From NCBI GenBank assembly GCA_028821635.1, contig JAPPDO010000265.1, forward strand, positions 1-7,933: a DNA stretch of 7,933 nt, read 5' to 3'. Positions 7,399-7,933 of this stretch are shown here, in pieces. A model generated the notes under the pieces. That model saw only the letters and a program-made list of their open reading frames with translations, was not told where the DNA came from and searched no databases. Made by a program: the position numbers and the translations under genes. Every line of letters begins with the position of its first letter. Position 1 is the stretch's first letter. Source of the DNA: Ekhidna sp. GTDB lineage: Bacteria > Bacteroidota > Bacteroidia > Cytophagales > Cyclobacteriaceae.

Positions 7399-7481
7399 AG
7401 GATTTAAGGGGAAAAGAAGAGTTAAGGGCATCACTAAGATACAGTGGATTTGCAGTAAAAAGTGATGCACACAAAAATCCT
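7399..7481. repeat. Nested inverted repeats between convergent genes
   Basis: An inner 8-base perfect inverted repeat, GCATCACT (7428-7435) and AGTGATGC (7461-7468), lies inside an outer 7-base pair, AGGATTT (7399-7405) and AAATCCT (7475-7481). Together they could fold into a long interrupted stem. They occupy most of the 115-base gap (7381-7495) between the 3' ends of two convergent genes, where a bidirectional terminator would be expected, but neither strand has the clean T-run of a standard intrinsic terminator after the stem. Confidence 0.4.
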
Positions 7482-7495
7482 TTAAACCTCCTCCC

Positions 7496-7933
7496 CTACT
7501 CCCTCACAAACTTCAACAAGTGCCCGTCCGGCAACTGCACGAGGTACAGGCCGCTGTGTAGAGATGCTATGTCCATTTGGGTGTTCGTAGTGCCTTCCAG
7601 TAACGGCTTGCCGCTGAGACTCAGAATCTTGAAGGTACCTCCGACCGGAGAGCGCACCTCCAAATGGCGGCCCGAAGGGTTGGGGAAGATGACGGCTTCT
7701 GCCGCATCGTCTGCCCCCAACGGAGCCTCCTCATCGTCATCATTGATCATGACCGTTGCCGAAGCAGTGCTCCCTACCGTGTAGCCGCTGCCCTCCATGA
7801 TCGTCACCGTGACACTGCCGTCGGGTTCGTCGCTGTCATCATTTACAGTGGCGACGGTGTAGGCCACGCTGCCGGAGCCCGCAGGGATGGTCACCGTTTT
7901 CATGCCCTCATCGGCGGAAGCTACAAAGTCGCT
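7496..7933 (-). CDS. C-terminal end of a secreted Calx-beta-type protein with T9SS type A sorting domain (N-terminus beyond window)
   Basis: The frame is open from the right edge to a TAG at 7496-7498; 145 residues are visible. The ATG at 7903 is internal, because ten in-frame residues (SDFVASADEG) precede it and continue the same domain. Residues 1 to about 65 look like the end of a Calx-beta-like beta-sandwich: TVTIPAGSGSVAYTV, the acidic NDDSDEPDGSVTVTI and SGYTVGSTASATVMINDDDE, with the Asp/Glu clusters expected for calcium binding. After an acidic linker comes the Por/T9SS type A sorting domain (about 80-145): VIFPNPSGRHLEV, FKILSLSGKPLLEG, MDIASLHSGLYLVQL, and the basic end LLKFVRE. Such domains direct proteins across the outer membrane through the type IX machinery and are removed on export. 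The complete protein is probably a large repeat-containing surface protein. G+C is about 60% in sampled lines, well above the neighbouring genes. It is convergent with the nucleotidyltransferase gene. Confidence 0.9.
   Translation of the reverse strand, partial: SDFVASADEGMKTVTIPAGSGSVAYTVATVNDDSDEPDGSVTVTIMEGSGYTVGSTASATVMINDDDEEAPLGADDAAEAVIFPNPSGRHLEVRSPVGGTFKILSLSGKPLLEGTTNTQMDIASLHSGLYLVQLPDGHLLKFVRE

Noticed and set aside
7441..7460. TGGATTTGCA on the plus strand as a promoter box
   Set aside because: It has one mismatch to TAnnTTTG and no plus-strand gene lies downstream within the window.
7569..7784. Plus-strand reading frame opposite the T9SS protein fragment
   Set aside because: It is antisense to a fragment with a clear sorting domain; its length is explained by high G+C reducing stop codons.
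7496..7903. Treating the T9SS fragment as a complete 135-residue protein starting at 7903
   Set aside because: The frame stays open to the window edge and the ten preceding residues continue the Calx-beta-like domain. No signal peptide follows the ATG, so it is an internal methionine.
6367..7933. A complete CBASS defence operon
   Set aside because: No effector, ubiquitin-like or HORMA/TRIP13-type gene is present; the only neighbour downstream is convergent and encodes a secreted protein.

Overview
This window is most likely from a chromosome of Bacteroidota, probably a marine or soil Cytophagales-type lineage. Four things point there: a SecA with large extra segments of the Bacteroidota kind, a ribosomal protein S16 with a long charged C-terminal tail, two promoter boxes of the Bacteroidota -7 type (TAnnTTTG), and a C-terminal type IX secretion (T9SS) sorting domain. 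The genus cannot be fixed from the sequence alone.

Layout. Positions 1-6033 are a compact block read entirely from the minus strand. In transcription order it is rpsP (S16), rimM, trmD, rplS (L19), dapF and secA, with secA running off the left edge. The first four form the classical ribosome and tRNA-maturation operon; rpsP/rimM and rimM/trmD are separated by only 6 and 3 bases. An 82-base gap before rplS holds a second promoter-like box nearly identical to the one in front of rpsP, so L19 may be made partly independently. A weak terminator-like hairpin follows rplS. dapF (lysine and peptidoglycan precursor) and secA (protein export ATPase) come next.

Positions 6034-6366 are a 333-base divergent intergenic region holding the rpsP promoter and an imperfect inverted repeat. 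From 6367 to 7380 on the plus strand lies a single gene for a polymerase-beta-fold nucleotidyltransferase resembling the CD-NTase (cGAS/DncV-like) superfamily. Its active-site signature is unusual: G-E in place of G-S, D-x-E in place of D-x-D, and Glu as the third acid. No CBASS-type effector or accessory gene lies beside it in the window.

Positions 7381-7495 are a short convergent intergenic region with nested inverted repeats. From 7496 to the right edge, on the minus strand, is the C-terminal end of a secreted Calx-beta-type protein with a T9SS type A sorting domain. It is clearly richer in G+C (about 60% in sampled lines) than the rest of the window (about 40%).

The left three quarters of the window is housekeeping. 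The parts worth a second look are the orphan nucleotidyltransferase, the paired promoter boxes, the S16 tail, the inverted repeats around the nucleotidyltransferase gene, and the compositional step at the right end. I found no CRISPR array, insertion sequence, rRNA or convincing tRNA.
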